This document shows, piece after piece, positions 1-9,871 of a stretch of DNA of 64,000 nt (position 1 is the stretch's first letter; each line of letters begins with the position of its first letter). The stretch lies in NCBI GenBank assembly GCA_020186115.1, contig WSYJ01000092.1, positions 470,001 through 534,000 on the forward strand. Direction: 5' to 3'. The DNA comes from Histomonas meleagridis (Eukaryota; Parabasalia; Tritrichomonadida; Dientamoebidae). The notes beneath the pieces are model-generated. The model saw only the letters and a list, made by a program, of their open reading frames with translations. It had not been told where the DNA came from and searched no databases. The position numbers were made by a program, and so were the translations under genes.

Positions 1-428
1 ATTTCACTAATTATTTTTTCTTGAAATGACTTTAAAATTTTGTGGTGTTCTTTTCTGGAATTAACAAGAAAATTTCTCTTTTGATTATGATACTCAAGGT
101 CTGCCGCGGCGTCTTTTTGTAAATATGGATATGAAGCTGGAAATGAAGGAAATGGTTTCAAATGATCAACATGAGGAAATTGTGTTACTGTTTCTATATC
201 TTTTTTGAAATCAATAAAGTGCGGGTCGCAAAATAGTAATTCCAAGTTTTCATCAATTTTATTTGCACATTTCATTGGTGCTTCATCTACATCTATTTTA
301 TAATTTAAAAACGATGCCTTAATTTCGTCAATTACTTCACGTACTCTTTTGGATGCTTTTTTATTTACAAACACCAATTGGATATCATTATCATCAAACC
401 CTTTTTCCATTTCCAAAAATTTTTGCAT
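1..428 (-). CDS. Unidentified ORF, cut by window start
   Basis: The minus strand is open from an ATG at 428 to the first base of the window, so the C-terminus is missing. The visible 142 or so residues start MQKFLEMEKGFDDND and are charged, with no membrane segment. Reading further upstream in the same frame gives a short hydrophobic stretch (VIFVDITFQ) after a stop, and related-looking coding sequence appears in another frame up to about position 590, so this may be the 3' part of a frameshifted gene. I do not recognise the family. It lies tail-to-head with the large receptor gene at 632-4729, both on the minus strand. Confidence 0.4.
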   Translation of the reverse strand, partial: MQKFLEMEKGFDDNDIQLVFVNKKASKRVREVIDEIKASFLNYKIDVDEAPMKCANKIDENLELLFCDPHFIDFKKDIETVTQFPHVDHLKPFPSFPASYPYLQKDAAADLEYHNQKRNFLVNSRKEHHKILKSFQEKIISE

Positions 429-631
429 TGAATAATTTATTTGAAAAGTTATATCAACAAAAATTACAAAGTTTATTCAAAAGTGAATTATTTGTGAAAG
501 ATCTTTTTAATAATCTTTTTTATATTGTACGACATTAACGACCATAAGGAAGAGCAGTAACAATTTCTTGTGAGTTTAAAAATGAAGAATTGCAATTAAA
601 AATTAAAATTACAAACAAACAAATTTTTATT

Positions 632-3600
632 TTACAAATATTTAAACAACTGTTCCTTGAAAACATCAAACAACAAAAAATACGTTGACGTTTCATTATG
701 TAGCCACAAACTATTTTGCATATTATTTAAAATTTTGAATTTCTTTAATGCCTTATTTGAAAACATTATTGATTTTGGGTTTGTCAAATAAGCGTTTTTT
801 ATCATTGTCTTTATTGCTTTACCATTTATACTTAAATAAGGCTCATTTTTAGTTTCGACAATTAATTCAATTTCTTTAAAATAATCAATATAAGCCGAAA
901 CAATACAACTTTCCAAATCTCTATCAGTGATTAATTTATAAATTAATATTAAAGCATCATAATGGAAGTCCTTTTTTGTGATAAAATATATCATTTTCCC
1001 GTCAAAACGAATTATTTCAATGCTGCTGAAATTGAATAGTTTACCGCAAAGTGTATGGAAAAACCGTTTAAACTGTTTTGAATCGGTTTTTATAATTATA
1101 ATACAACAATTTAAATAAGTAAAAATATTTTGGAAATCTTTTTTAAACTTTAAAGCAAAATTCTTTGGCATATAACTCACTAAGTTTAACTTACTATCAA
1201 TTTTAGGTGCATTTTCGATTTTAGGAATTAACGTGATATAATTTAATTCTAAATTATTTTTAGAATTTGATTGGAAATTTTGTTTTTTATAATAAAATTC
1301 TTTATGTAATGCATCAAATTGATATGAAACAACTTCGAAATTATCATCGGAATAAACAATTTGAAAAATGTTAAAAAACTTTTTACCAATTAAATCAAAA
1401 TAATCAGCGTTAATTAATTTCTTACAATTTTTAGATATTGAATAAATTTTATCATTCTTTTTAAGAGTTTTAATTACCAAAATATTTGATGGCAGTTTTG
1501 ACTTTTTGTGTAATTTATTTCTATCGACTTTTTGAGTGTATTTCTGGTAATGAAAAAGTGAATTTATTCCGATATAAAAATTATAAGCGAAAAATATACC
1601 TAAAAAGAAAATTAAAATATTTTCGATTATAATACATAGATAATATGTTGGTAAAATATTAAAATTCATTGATAATATTTCATTAATTGATGGCAAATAA
1701 AACTTTATAAAAGAATCATATGAAAACTTAAATAAAACAAATAAAATTTCGGAAATCGAATTTTGATAATTTTCGTTCATTAAATCATTGATAACATCGA
1801 ATGGTGTTAAACAATGATTAGGTCTAAGTGTCAAACAAATTTCAGTGAAAAATAATGACGAAATACTTGATGAAACATTTTGATAAGTTTCAATTGTTTC
1901 ATTATATATTTCGTAAGGAATTTCATTGTTTATTAATTGATTTAAAACATTTTGTATTAATATTAATGTTATTTCAGTATGATTCTTTATAATTACATTC
2001 TCATAATTCTCAAATTTGTTAATACTTAAATTATTAAGATTTAACATGAAAAATATCAAATTAATTATTAATAAAAAAAATGGTATAATAATAAAAAATA
2101 TAAATAATAAAAATCCTTCGAATTTTTGATTATAAATTGTTTTCTTAAATTGTTTCTCGGCTATACTTGATTCACCTAGAATTATATCAGTATTTAATGA
2201 TTCATAAGAAGAATGATTTGATGTCACTTTTTTGTAAAATATAGAATCCCAAATACTTTTTTGTGGATTATTTAAAAATTCTTGAATTCTTTTAACAGAA
2301 GAATTTTCATCAATTATTCTTTGTTTATATATATGAATTGTAATTAAGTTTATGAATAAGTATATAAAATACAAAAGGAAATATATGAAAAATATCAATA
2401 AAATTAATAAAAATGGATTTCTTAAAGATTTTTCTTTAAATAACATTTTTAAATTATTAATAATTTCATTAAAAGGTTTATAAAAATTGTTCAATTTCTT
2501 TGATAAATTCGAAATAGTTTGATTTGAATCGTTATGAATATTTTGTAACATATAATATAAAGAATCACAAATATTATTATTGTTAATTTTAAAAGCCTCA
2601 AAAAAATGATCATATAAATAATTTAACATATTATTCGATAAATTTAAAAATGAAGAATCATTATAAAAGTTATTAATTAAAATCGGAAAATTATTATAAT
2701 AATCATTACAAAATGCATCGTTATTAAAACTTTCATTATTTAACACAAAAGTAGCAGAAATATTCGAAATTATTAATGAATAATAATCAGGAAATAATTT
2801 TATATCATTTTTTAAATGATCTTGGTAATATAAAATTTCATTTTCATATTTATTTATATAATTTATATATATAAAAATTAAAATTAATGGAATTAAATAT
2901 GAAAAAATAGTAAAAAGTGGAAAAATTTTATTTGAATTTATAATTTTCAAATTCAAATTTTTCTTTTCTTTTTTCTTTTCTTTATAATTTATAATATTTT
3001 CATTAAAATTCTTGTTCCCATTTTTTACATAATTTATAATGCCTGGATGTATTAAATTATTATAAAAATATAATGAATCAGGTATTAGTTTCGGGTTTTC
3101 CTCAATAAATTTTATTTTCTTTTCTAAGTTCTTAGAAGAAATATAATTCCCTAAATTCAAAAACAAAAAATTCGAATAAAATTGTAATACAGTTATATCG
3201 AAAGGAAAATATTTTAAAAGATATTTCAACTCAAAATATAAATTCATGTTTGTAATACTACAAGAAATTGCTTCGATAAAAGATTTAAAATATTTTTTAT
3301 TCTTTCGTGAATCCCAATATAAATAAAAATGGATATTATAATGTGATAAAAGGATCTCATATTTCGAAAAATATATTTCTTTATATTCGGTTGTATACAT
3401 TTTAATAACATTAAGTAAATTTAATATCACAAAATGATTAAATAATGATTTCTTAGATTTCATTGATAATAAAATTAAAGTTTTTTTCATGTCATGTCTA
3501 AATTGTGGATAAATCAATAAAATTCGAATTAACTCAATTAAATTACTCGATTTTAATGGATGATGAATTAAAAAATAATGGAAAATGTTCGGTCGTATAG

Positions 3601-4729
3601 CTTTTCGACTTGCGATTCTAATTAAAGATGTAAAACTTCCACTACAACTTATTGGATTATTCGAAAACAATCCTAAAGCTGAGTTAATTTTACGATTATA
3701 ATAAATGTTTATTAATAGTATGAAAACAATATGTAAAAAAATTAAAAAAATAAAAGTTATGGAGATATTACGAATGAAAATCTGGAAAATCAACACAAAG
3801 GGCATACAAAAGATTGGACATAATTCAATATATTGTCCAATTAAACTAATATGCACAAATGATGTTATTCGTTTATAACATAAAAAAAGTATAAAAACAA
3901 AAATTATTATCATTATTACGTTTTGTATTATTATTTGGTTAATTGTTTTAAAGAAAAATAATAAAATTGTTAATATCACTTGAGTTATCGATAAATGTAA
4001 AAATGTTTTACCATCATAGACATCTAAAAGTGTATTATATTTGATGTCAATTGGATTTATGAATAAATTATTTAAAAACTGAAAATAAATTATGAAAAAG
4101 ATATTAACTAATTGAAATATTAAACTGATTAATAAGTAATAATTATAGCCACTTTGAATCATAATGGCCATCATAATACTTAAGCGATAAACTGTTGGAA
4201 ATAATATTATCGGATAAAGAAATTGAAAAATGATTCGATGTATGTATAAAAATAAATATGGTATTTGGATATACTTTCGTGTCAAGTTGGATATAACCTC
4301 AATGGAAATTAATAAGATAACATTAAATAGAAAAAATAATACGGACTGTGTAAGATGATCCATTTCTTGATCTTCATTAAAAACAAATGAATGAAAACAA
4401 AGAAAGCATTGTAAATACCGAATTAATGAGGGCACTTCTACATTGTATAAGTCATTAGGAATTTTGATTGATGGCATTAACGTAAATTGAAAAAAAATAA
4501 ATAATGATGATATCCATTGTAATATGGGAGGAAAAAATGATTTGCAGCGAACCAGCATGTAAAATGGATTATATCTGTTGAAAAATGTTATTTTTAAATT
4601 TTTAGACTTAGGTGAAAAATTTGAAATATTGAACTCTGTTTCTGGTGTGGCTTGCCATAATAAATATCCCGTGTCTATCTCGAAAGATGATTCAGAGTTG
4701 TATAAAAGCTCTGAATCCTTTGGTTCCAT
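632..4729 (-). CDS. Large multi-pass membrane receptor, cyclase-type architecture
   Basis: This 1365-residue protein begins with a soluble tail of about 60 residues, followed by around ten hydrophobic segments to about residue 370, a soluble stretch, then widely spaced membrane segments (near 640, 790, 900 and 1070) flanking Asn-rich, probably extracellular loops. The last 270 residues are soluble. Trichomonads carry a large family of proteins of this length annotated as adenylate/guanylate cyclase catalytic-domain receptors, with a PAS-like region before a C-terminal cyclase domain, and the layout here matches. The part after residue 1100 (ILVIKTLKKNDKIYSISKN) could be the PAS-like region. 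I cannot find clear metal-binding aspartates or the usual cyclase signature after it, so the domain is either very divergent or inactive. The family call rests on architecture more than on motifs. Confidence 0.6.
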   Translation of the reverse strand: MEPKDSELLYNSESSFEIDTGYLLWQATPETEFNISNFSPKSKNLKITFFNRYNPFYMLVRCKSFFPPILQWISSLFIFFQFTLMPSIKIPNDLYNVEVPSLIRYLQCFLCFHSFVFNEDQEMDHLTQSVLFFLFNVILLISIEVISNLTRKYIQIPYLFLYIHRIIFQFLYPIILFPTVYRLSIMMAIMIQSGYNYYLLISLIFQLVNIFFIIYFQFLNNLFINPIDIKYNTLLDVYDGKTFLHLSITQVILTILLFFFKTINQIIIQNVIMIIIFVFILFLCYKRITSFVHISLIGQYIELCPIFCMPFVLIFQIFIRNISITFIFLIFLHIVFILLINIYYNRKINSALGLFSNNPISCSGSFTSLIRIASRKAIRPNIFHYFLIHHPLKSSNLIELIRILLIYPQFRHDMKKTLILLSMKSKKSLFNHFVILNLLNVIKMYTTEYKEIYFSKYEILLSHYNIHFYLYWDSRKNKKYFKSFIEAISCSITNMNLYFELKYLLKYFPFDITVLQFYSNFLFLNLGNYISSKNLEKKIKFIEENPKLIPDSLYFYNNLIHPGIINYVKNGNKNFNENIINYKEKKKEKKNLNLKIINSNKIFPLFTIFSYLIPLILIFIYINYINKYENEILYYQDHLKNDIKLFPDYYSLIISNISATFVLNNESFNNDAFCNDYYNNFPILINNFYNDSSFLNLSNNMLNYLYDHFFEAFKINNNNICDSLYYMLQNIHNDSNQTISNLSKKLNNFYKPFNEIINNLKMLFKEKSLRNPFLLILLIFFIYFLLYFIYLFINLITIHIYKQRIIDENSSVKRIQEFLNNPQKSIWDSIFYKKVTSNHSSYESLNTDIILGESSIAEKQFKKTIYNQKFEGFLLFIFFIIIPFFLLIINLIFFMLNLNNLSINKFENYENVIIKNHTEITLILIQNVLNQLINNEIPYEIYNETIETYQNVSSSISSLFFTEICLTLRPNHCLTPFDVINDLMNENYQNSISEILFVLFKFSYDSFIKFYLPSINEILSMNFNILPTYYLCIIIENILIFFLGIFFAYNFYIGINSLFHYQKYTQKVDRNKLHKKSKLPSNILVIKTLKKNDKIYSISKNCKKLINADYFDLIGKKFFNIFQIVYSDDNFEVVSYQFDALHKEFYYKKQNFQSNSKNNLELNYITLIPKIENAPKIDSKLNLVSYMPKNFALKFKKDFQNIFTYLNCCIIIIKTDSKQFKRFFHTLCGKLFNFSSIEIIRFDGKMIYFITKKDFHYDALILIYKLITDRDLESCIVSAYIDYFKEIELIVETKNEPYLSINGKAIKTMIKNAYLTNPKSIMFSNKALKKFKILNNMQNSLWLHNETSTYFLLFDVFKEQLFKYL

Positions 4730-5627
4730 TGAGGCTTTTTTGATAACAGTTCATAAAATTGATTAAGTTTGTTCGATTAAAAAATTCCCAAAAGTGATTT
4801 GAATACTAAAACCGTTCGATTGGGTGGACAAAAATCGGAAACACACAAACCCCCTGAAAAATTGAATGAGACGTTGGGTTGTAAAGCCATCATGAATTGT
4901 ATTTTTCGTGCCAAAACATCTTTACTTTGGAATTTATTACATAGAAAATATTGAACACAACATTATTATGTATGGGTGCGTTTCGTGCATTGCGCACAGA
5001 ATGTATTTTAAATGTAGCTACATTGATATCATTATGAAACAAGATAGAAGAGTTTATTATAAAACATTTCATTTTCAGTTCGAAAAAGAATTTGTGTATG
5101 TATCAATTATTTCTGTCGACAATTCGCCTTGCTCCATAACAACATATCTAACTTCAAAGCCATAAAATAATTCAATGATTTATTTGACTTTTTAATCAGT
5201 TTACTACCCAAAAATCCATTAAACTATTGAATTTCTGTCAAAAGCAGCAAGTACAACTTTCTAGGAAAATAAACGTCCTATACTTTTTGTGTTCTTTTAA
5301 AATTAACTGATGCTGAAACAACAGTATTAAAGCACATATAAATGAATTGGGAGCACTCCAATTTATTTGGAAAACAATTTCCTCCCTAAATAAAAAGAAT
5401 TTTACTTAGGCAGTTCTTTCAATAAAAATGATATATCATACTTTTTTGAGTACATAAGATTATTAGATCTAAAAAAATAGAAACTCTTTCTAGTGAAAAA
5501 AAGAAAAAATTGTTTTTTTTTATTGATTCTTTAAATTATTAAGTGGAATTTATACATCAAAGATAAGCAATTTTTAGCAATATTTAGGTATTAAAAATAT
5601 ATTTTTATTATTCCAAACAAAAGTAAA
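4730..5627. other. Intergenic, no gene recognised
   Basis: This is the divergent upstream side of the receptor gene and the downstream side of the ubiquitin protease. Short overlapping ORFs on both strands near 4890-5165 have no recognisable motif and look accidental. An AACCGTTCG-like Myb-type motif sits near 4809, about 80 bases upstream of the receptor ATG. Confidence 0.5.
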
Positions 5628-6626
5628 TTAGTTTACCTCTCTTTCATACAGAAGTACGTATGCAGTTGCGGTTGGTTCACTTGGCAAAAATCCGTTTCCA
5701 AAGAATTTATGATATTCTTCATGATTTAAAGGCCGCATATTTTCATCGTCTGCGTAAACCCATCTGAAGTTAACTGCATAAAAGCAAACGTAGTGACCCG
5801 TATACATCGTATGTCCAATGTGAACAATAATCGATTTCAAATTGTACTTAGTTCCCGAAATTGTTATAGTAAAAAGTGGGCGCAAATTCATTTGTTTTCT
5901 TAATGTTCCACTTGAAAAAACAGGAGATTGAATCAAAAGAATTTGTGGAAATTTCAAAATTTTGCGTTGAATAATAATGTTCCTGTAGTGCTCTTGAATG
6001 TCTTCACCACGTTTCCATTTTTCTAAACCTAATTCTATGTCACTTGCGAATATTGAAAGATATGTGAATTTTTCTGATTCAAAAGAAAAAGGAAAATTGG
6101 GGAGTGCACAGAAAGCAGTTTCGTACGTACCAGTAAACAAGGAGCTAAAAAGAGGAAGGCAATCATCTTTGTGAATAATTTCATTAATTTTTAAAATATC
6201 TTGATCAAATGAGTTTAAAATGAATAGAATGAATTCGTGTGAATCTGACTGTTCACCCCTACGAAAAGGCGAGTCGTCTGTAAAAATAGAATCTAGAAAA
6301 TACGTTGGTTCATAAAGTACTTCATTTTGTGGTGCATTTTGCGAATCAATATAGATTTTTACAAATAAATAAAGTCTTGTTTTCTCTGTTAAGCTTTGAA
6401 GTTGTGGATATTTTTTTTGTATATTGTCATATTGGAAACAAAAGTAATTTATTGTATCAATTGCAAAAAAACTTTGTAAAACTGCATTAATAAAACATGT
6501 AGATCCCATGTTCCTAAGTTGAATGAATGTGTACTCTTGTGGTAATTCTGGGCCCATGTTTGAATGAATCATTTTTATAAAAATGTCTGTTACATTGCCA
6601 AATTTGGCAAATTTTTGAAAGAACAT
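5628..6626 (-). CDS. Ubiquitin carboxyl-terminal hydrolase (USP, peptidase C19)
   Basis: A 332-residue cysteine protease that removes ubiquitin from proteins. The Cys box is NMGSTCFINAVLQ with the nucleophile at about residue 44. It is followed by a QQDAHEF-type motif (GEQSDSHEFILFIL). The His box is near the C-terminus (GHTMYTGHYVCFYAV, then WVYADDENM). The protein is short for a USP and has no zinc finger or accessory domain, so it is close to a bare catalytic core. The N-terminal 30 residues before the core are not conserved and an internal Met (MGPELPQEY) could be the true start. All three catalytic boxes are intact, so it is probably active. Confidence 0.88.
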   Translation of the reverse strand: MFFQKFAKFGNVTDIFIKMIHSNMGPELPQEYTFIQLRNMGSTCFINAVLQSFFAIDTINYFCFQYDNIQKKYPQLQSLTEKTRLYLFVKIYIDSQNAPQNEVLYEPTYFLDSIFTDDSPFRRGEQSDSHEFILFILNSFDQDILKINEIIHKDDCLPLFSSLFTGTYETAFCALPNFPFSFESEKFTYLSIFASDIELGLEKWKRGEDIQEHYRNIIIQRKILKFPQILLIQSPVFSSGTLRKQMNLRPLFTITISGTKYNLKSIIVHIGHTMYTGHYVCFYAVNFRWVYADDENMRPLNHEEYHKFFGNGFLPSEPTATAYVLLYEREVN

Positions 6627-7088
6627 GCTCAGATCGATTTTTCCTATAATTTCTAATTATTTTAAGAAATTATAATATACATAAATAGTTATATTTTTTA
6701 ATAGCATATATTAGTTAATAAATTAATTTTTTAAAAAGGTATTTCTGTTTTATTTTCGAAAAAAAATCAGTATATTTCAATCGTATCCACATAAAGTATT
6801 TAAATAAAAATACTTTTTCAAGATTTTTAACAGTCCACTCTATTGTCTGGTTCATGACAGTTATTGATTAATTCAAGCTTGTGTCCAAAACAAGACCGGT
6901 CTTTTTTTATATTACCATTGTGGCCATTTTCGAGTGCTTGTTTGAGTAAGAAGGAAGTAAAGATGGTTCGAAATCATTAACAATTGATCGAATTCTTCAA
7001 AGAGGATAACTCATAAGTTGCTTGCTGCTGCCTGTTAAAGAAGATGGATGAGGAGTTCTTCTGGGAGTTTTCCATTCATTGACGATGG
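6627..7088. other. Intergenic, no gene recognised
   Basis: AT-rich sequence upstream of the ubiquitin protease. I see no open frame of note and no RNA gene. Confidence 0.4.
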
Positions 7089-7112
7089 TGTGAGATTATT
7101 AATAATCTCACA
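7089..7112. repeat. Perfect 24-bp palindrome
   Basis: Both halves read TGTGAGATTATT on their own strand with no spacer. It lies 18 bases before the first ATG of the truncated Mrp-like ORF. It may be a cruciform or protein-binding site, or a scar of the event that removed the 5' part of the gene. Confidence 0.75.
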
Positions 7113-7129
7113 TAAAATTGCATCAACTA

Positions 7130-7495
7130 ATGAACATTGATTGTGCTATGCTTGTTTCCACGCCTCAAACAATGTCAACAAATGATTTAAGAAAATCAAT
7201 TGATTTGTACAAACGATATAAAATCCCAATTCTCGGCTGCGTTAAGAACTTCTCTGGTTTTCAGTGTGGTTTTTGCAAAACAAAAACAGAAATTTTCAAA
7301 TCTCCAGAATTCGATAACATATTAAAATCCCAAAATATCCCACTTCTTGCATCAATTCCAATCGATCAAACGATATCGCTGCCAGGTGATGAGGGTTATC
7401 CAATTGTTGTACGTGAACCTGACCATGAAATATCCAAAAAGTTTTATCTCATTGCGGATGAAATCGAGAAAAAGTTTCCAAAGAAAGGAACATAA
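7130..7495 (+). pseudogene. C-terminal half of Mrp/NBP35-type Fe-S P-loop ATPase
   Basis: The 121 residues from the first ATG match the C-terminal half of Mrp/NBP35/Ind1 ATPases, which help assemble iron-sulfur clusters. Visible family features are the VSTPQTMSTNDLRKSIDLY segment, the nucleotide-binding region GCVKNFSGFQCGFCKTKTEIF with the conserved CxxC, and the closing IPLLASIPIDQTISLPGDEG and PIVV blocks. The Walker A P-loop and the N-terminal half are absent: the frame is closed by a TAA at 7103-7105 and nothing like the P-loop is found upstream. It is either a 5'-truncated pseudogene or a fragment. A 24-bp palindrome sits just upstream. In trichomonads such proteins would act in the hydrogenosome or cytosol. 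Confidence 0.75.
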
Positions 7496-8112
7496 TTCCC
7501 TTTTAGTTTGCTTCGGTATACAGAATAAATTATTAAAGAAATTTTATATTATTCTAATTAAATAAAATATAAAAATCATTTTTCTCAGTATATATCAAAA
7601 ATTATCCTCAAAGCCAAATTCTTGAAGGCATAACAATAAAAAATCAATTTTAAATAATATTTGTTACAAGTCGAAATCTTGCAGAGCTAAAAGATTCTCA
7701 TATTTCCAGAAAATATCATCATGTACGTAACATAATAAGGAAAGTTAGCAATTCAAATTTATTTGATTTGAATAAATTTAACCATGAAATTTTTCTTAAA
7801 AAAAAAAATATTTGGTGTGTAAAAAAGTGCATCTATCCCTATAATAATCATAAAATTTATATAATTTTGATGATGCAAGATGTGATAATAGTAAATTATA
7901 TACTGTCACTGCATTTTAGGTTGGAGCTCTTTAAGGGTAATTTTCATTCAAAATTCAATCAAACCATTCCAACCTAAAGTAAAGTTACTGTATCATTCGA
8001 ATAACAATCGTGACATTTGCTGACTTCGATTATATCTAAACACTTTTGAAAAAAAAAGATTATTAAAGACAGCCCTTAAGAAAAATTGGTAAAAAGTTAC
8101 AAATTTTTTCCC
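7496..8112. other. Intergenic, no gene recognised
   Basis: An open stretch of lysine-rich, Asn/Ile-rich residues runs from about 7670 to 7977 on the plus strand but shows no motif I know. Otherwise there is only AT-rich sequence between two convergent genes. Confidence 0.4.
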
Positions 8113-8335
8113 CTATTCTAAAAGTAATTTAACAATTTCATTGTGACCTCTCTTATTTGCAGATGTAATTGCTGTATAAAATAATTTAAATATTTCCCAA
8201 ATATTATTTTGAAATATAAAATTGTTAAAATAAAAATTATCTTTAGCATTAATATCAATTCCTTTTTGTTCAAGAAGTAATTTAACTATTTCTATATGAC
8301 CATATAAAGATGCCCAAACAAGTGCTGTATTTCAG
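8113..8335 (-). repeat. 3' end of ankyrin array of the 8-11 kb gene (two cores)
   Basis: Two ankyrin cores are readable on the minus strand: TALVWASLYGHIEIVKLLL (8250-8335) and the final TAITSANKRGHNEIVKLLLE followed by a stop at 8113-8115. Between them lies a 63-nt spacer that is in frame and without a stop here. Its sequence matches the spacers of the other ankyrin loci. The array continues on the other side of the pogo-like element, at 9872. Confidence 0.75.
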
Positions 8336-9871
8336 ATTCCAATCTAAATGGGGTTATCCAATCCAAATGGGTTTAACCGTTTTCATGAAAAAGTGGTGGA
8401 AACTCAAAATAAAATAAAAATATCTTCATTAATAAGCAATATTTTTTAAAAGTTATAACTTAAAAGTTATGAATATATTCATTATGCAAATAGATATATA
8501 ATTTTATATTAAAATATTATCTATAAAATTTAAAGAGAGAATCAAAAAATTAGAAAAATTGTTTATTTATGAATCCAAACTCTTTCCTTCTTGCTCCAGG
8601 GAAATTGCTTTGAAATTCTTCCTCTGATATTAAGTTAAGTCCCTCTATCTTTTCCTTAATTTGATTTTCGTTTATCATGATTTTATAGGGATTAGTATGC
8701 TTTAAAACGCCAAAAGTGACTAAATCAATCATTTGGAAAATATGGGAGGCATGTAGCGGGAACGTGATCATTTTAATTTTGTTCAGATCCAATATTGTTT
8801 TCACCTTATCTGATAGATGCGAACTACATCCATCAAGAAATAAAATTGCCTCTTCATTCTGTAAATTTAAGGAATTTCTTGTGTCATTCACAAAAGTGAC
8901 AAAAAAATGTTCAATCCATTCCTCAAAGATTAACGAATTAATATACCCAGATTCTGAATACCTCAGAATAACGTCGGTTCCTTCCCTTAAACCTTTTGCA
9001 TATAATTCATTGACTACTGTTTTCCTTGAATGGATCAAAACAGGTGTTAATACATCACCTGCAGCTGAAATGCATCCTAACATTGTTTGCAATTTTGTAG
9101 ATCTTTTAACTTTGTGAGTAATACGTACGTCTTCACCATGACATGGCACAATGACATTTCGTATTTTTTTGTCTATCCATTCAGATGAACCCGTTTCATC
9201 ATCATTAAATACTATTTCGGCGAATTTTCCATTCACTTCATTTTTTAAGATGTATAGATAATAATAACAATGTTCTTTTGTTATTCATAAACGCTTATCT
9301 TATTGGGGGTATGAAACAGCCCTCTGAATTCGATTATAATGTCGCTTTATAAATTTTTGAAGCCACCCATCTGTTAATTCTATTTTGAGTTGTTTCAAAC
9401 AAAAATCTAGAATTTCTTTTGAAGAGAGAGGCATGTGGTCATTGCACTTAGCACAAATATGCTGAATTACTGTTTCTTCTTGTTCATCAGTTAATTTTTT
9501 CTTATTACCTATTGGATTTCTATGTTTACTAAATTTCTTTAGTGCTTTTGTAATAATCTGAGGCTTTAAATTACAAATGTCACCTAGCTTTATACATGTC
9601 ACAGGCCTAAGATCATCTAGCTCGATTGTCATCTTCAAATATCCAATTTGCTGGTAACGCATTTTATAATTGAATCCTGCGAGTACTCTGATATTATGTC
9701 TTGATGTTGTTGGAGAATAAAATTTGAGTAATCCTTTCATTAAATCTCCAGTGGGAATTGGTTTTGATAACTCTTTTATGGATTTAGATGAGTTTGATTT
9801 CATTAAAAAATGGCGGGGAAAAAACGGTTAAACCCATTTGGATTGGATAACCTCATTTAGATTGGAATCTG
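8336..9871 (-). mobile_element. pogo/Tigger-like DNA transposon, 1536 bp
   Basis: The element is bounded by 51-bp terminal inverted repeats at 8336-8386 and 9821-9871, starting CAGATTCCAATCTAAATG, with one mismatch between them. It encodes a two-part transposase on the minus strand. It lies inside a spacer of an ankyrin gene, next to TA dinucleotides as expected of the Tc1/mariner/pogo group, although the exact 2-bp target duplication is blurred by one to three extra bases at one end. The intact ends suggest fairly recent movement. Confidence 0.9.
8550..9803 (-). pseudogene. pogo-like transposase with two in-frame stops
   Basis: A single frame runs through the element, interrupted only by TAA (9300-9302) and TGA (9285-9287). 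The first part (9300-9803, 167 residues from the ATG at 9803) has helix-turn-helix DNA-binding regions of the CENP-B/Psq kind. The second (8550 to about 9284) is the DDE_1 catalytic domain: first Asp in FNDDETGSSEW, second in LFLDGCSSH, third in FPLHASHIFQMIDLVTFG, with 35 residues between the last two. The FPxHxSHxxQxxD block is diagnostic of pogo relatives. Both stops are single C-to-T changes away from Gln and Arg codons, so this copy is probably inactive unless the stops are read through. Confidence 0.85.

Noticed and set aside
4890-5165. Overlapping ORFs on both strands upstream of the receptor gene
   Set aside because: No motif, low complexity, and mutually overlapping; judged accidental.
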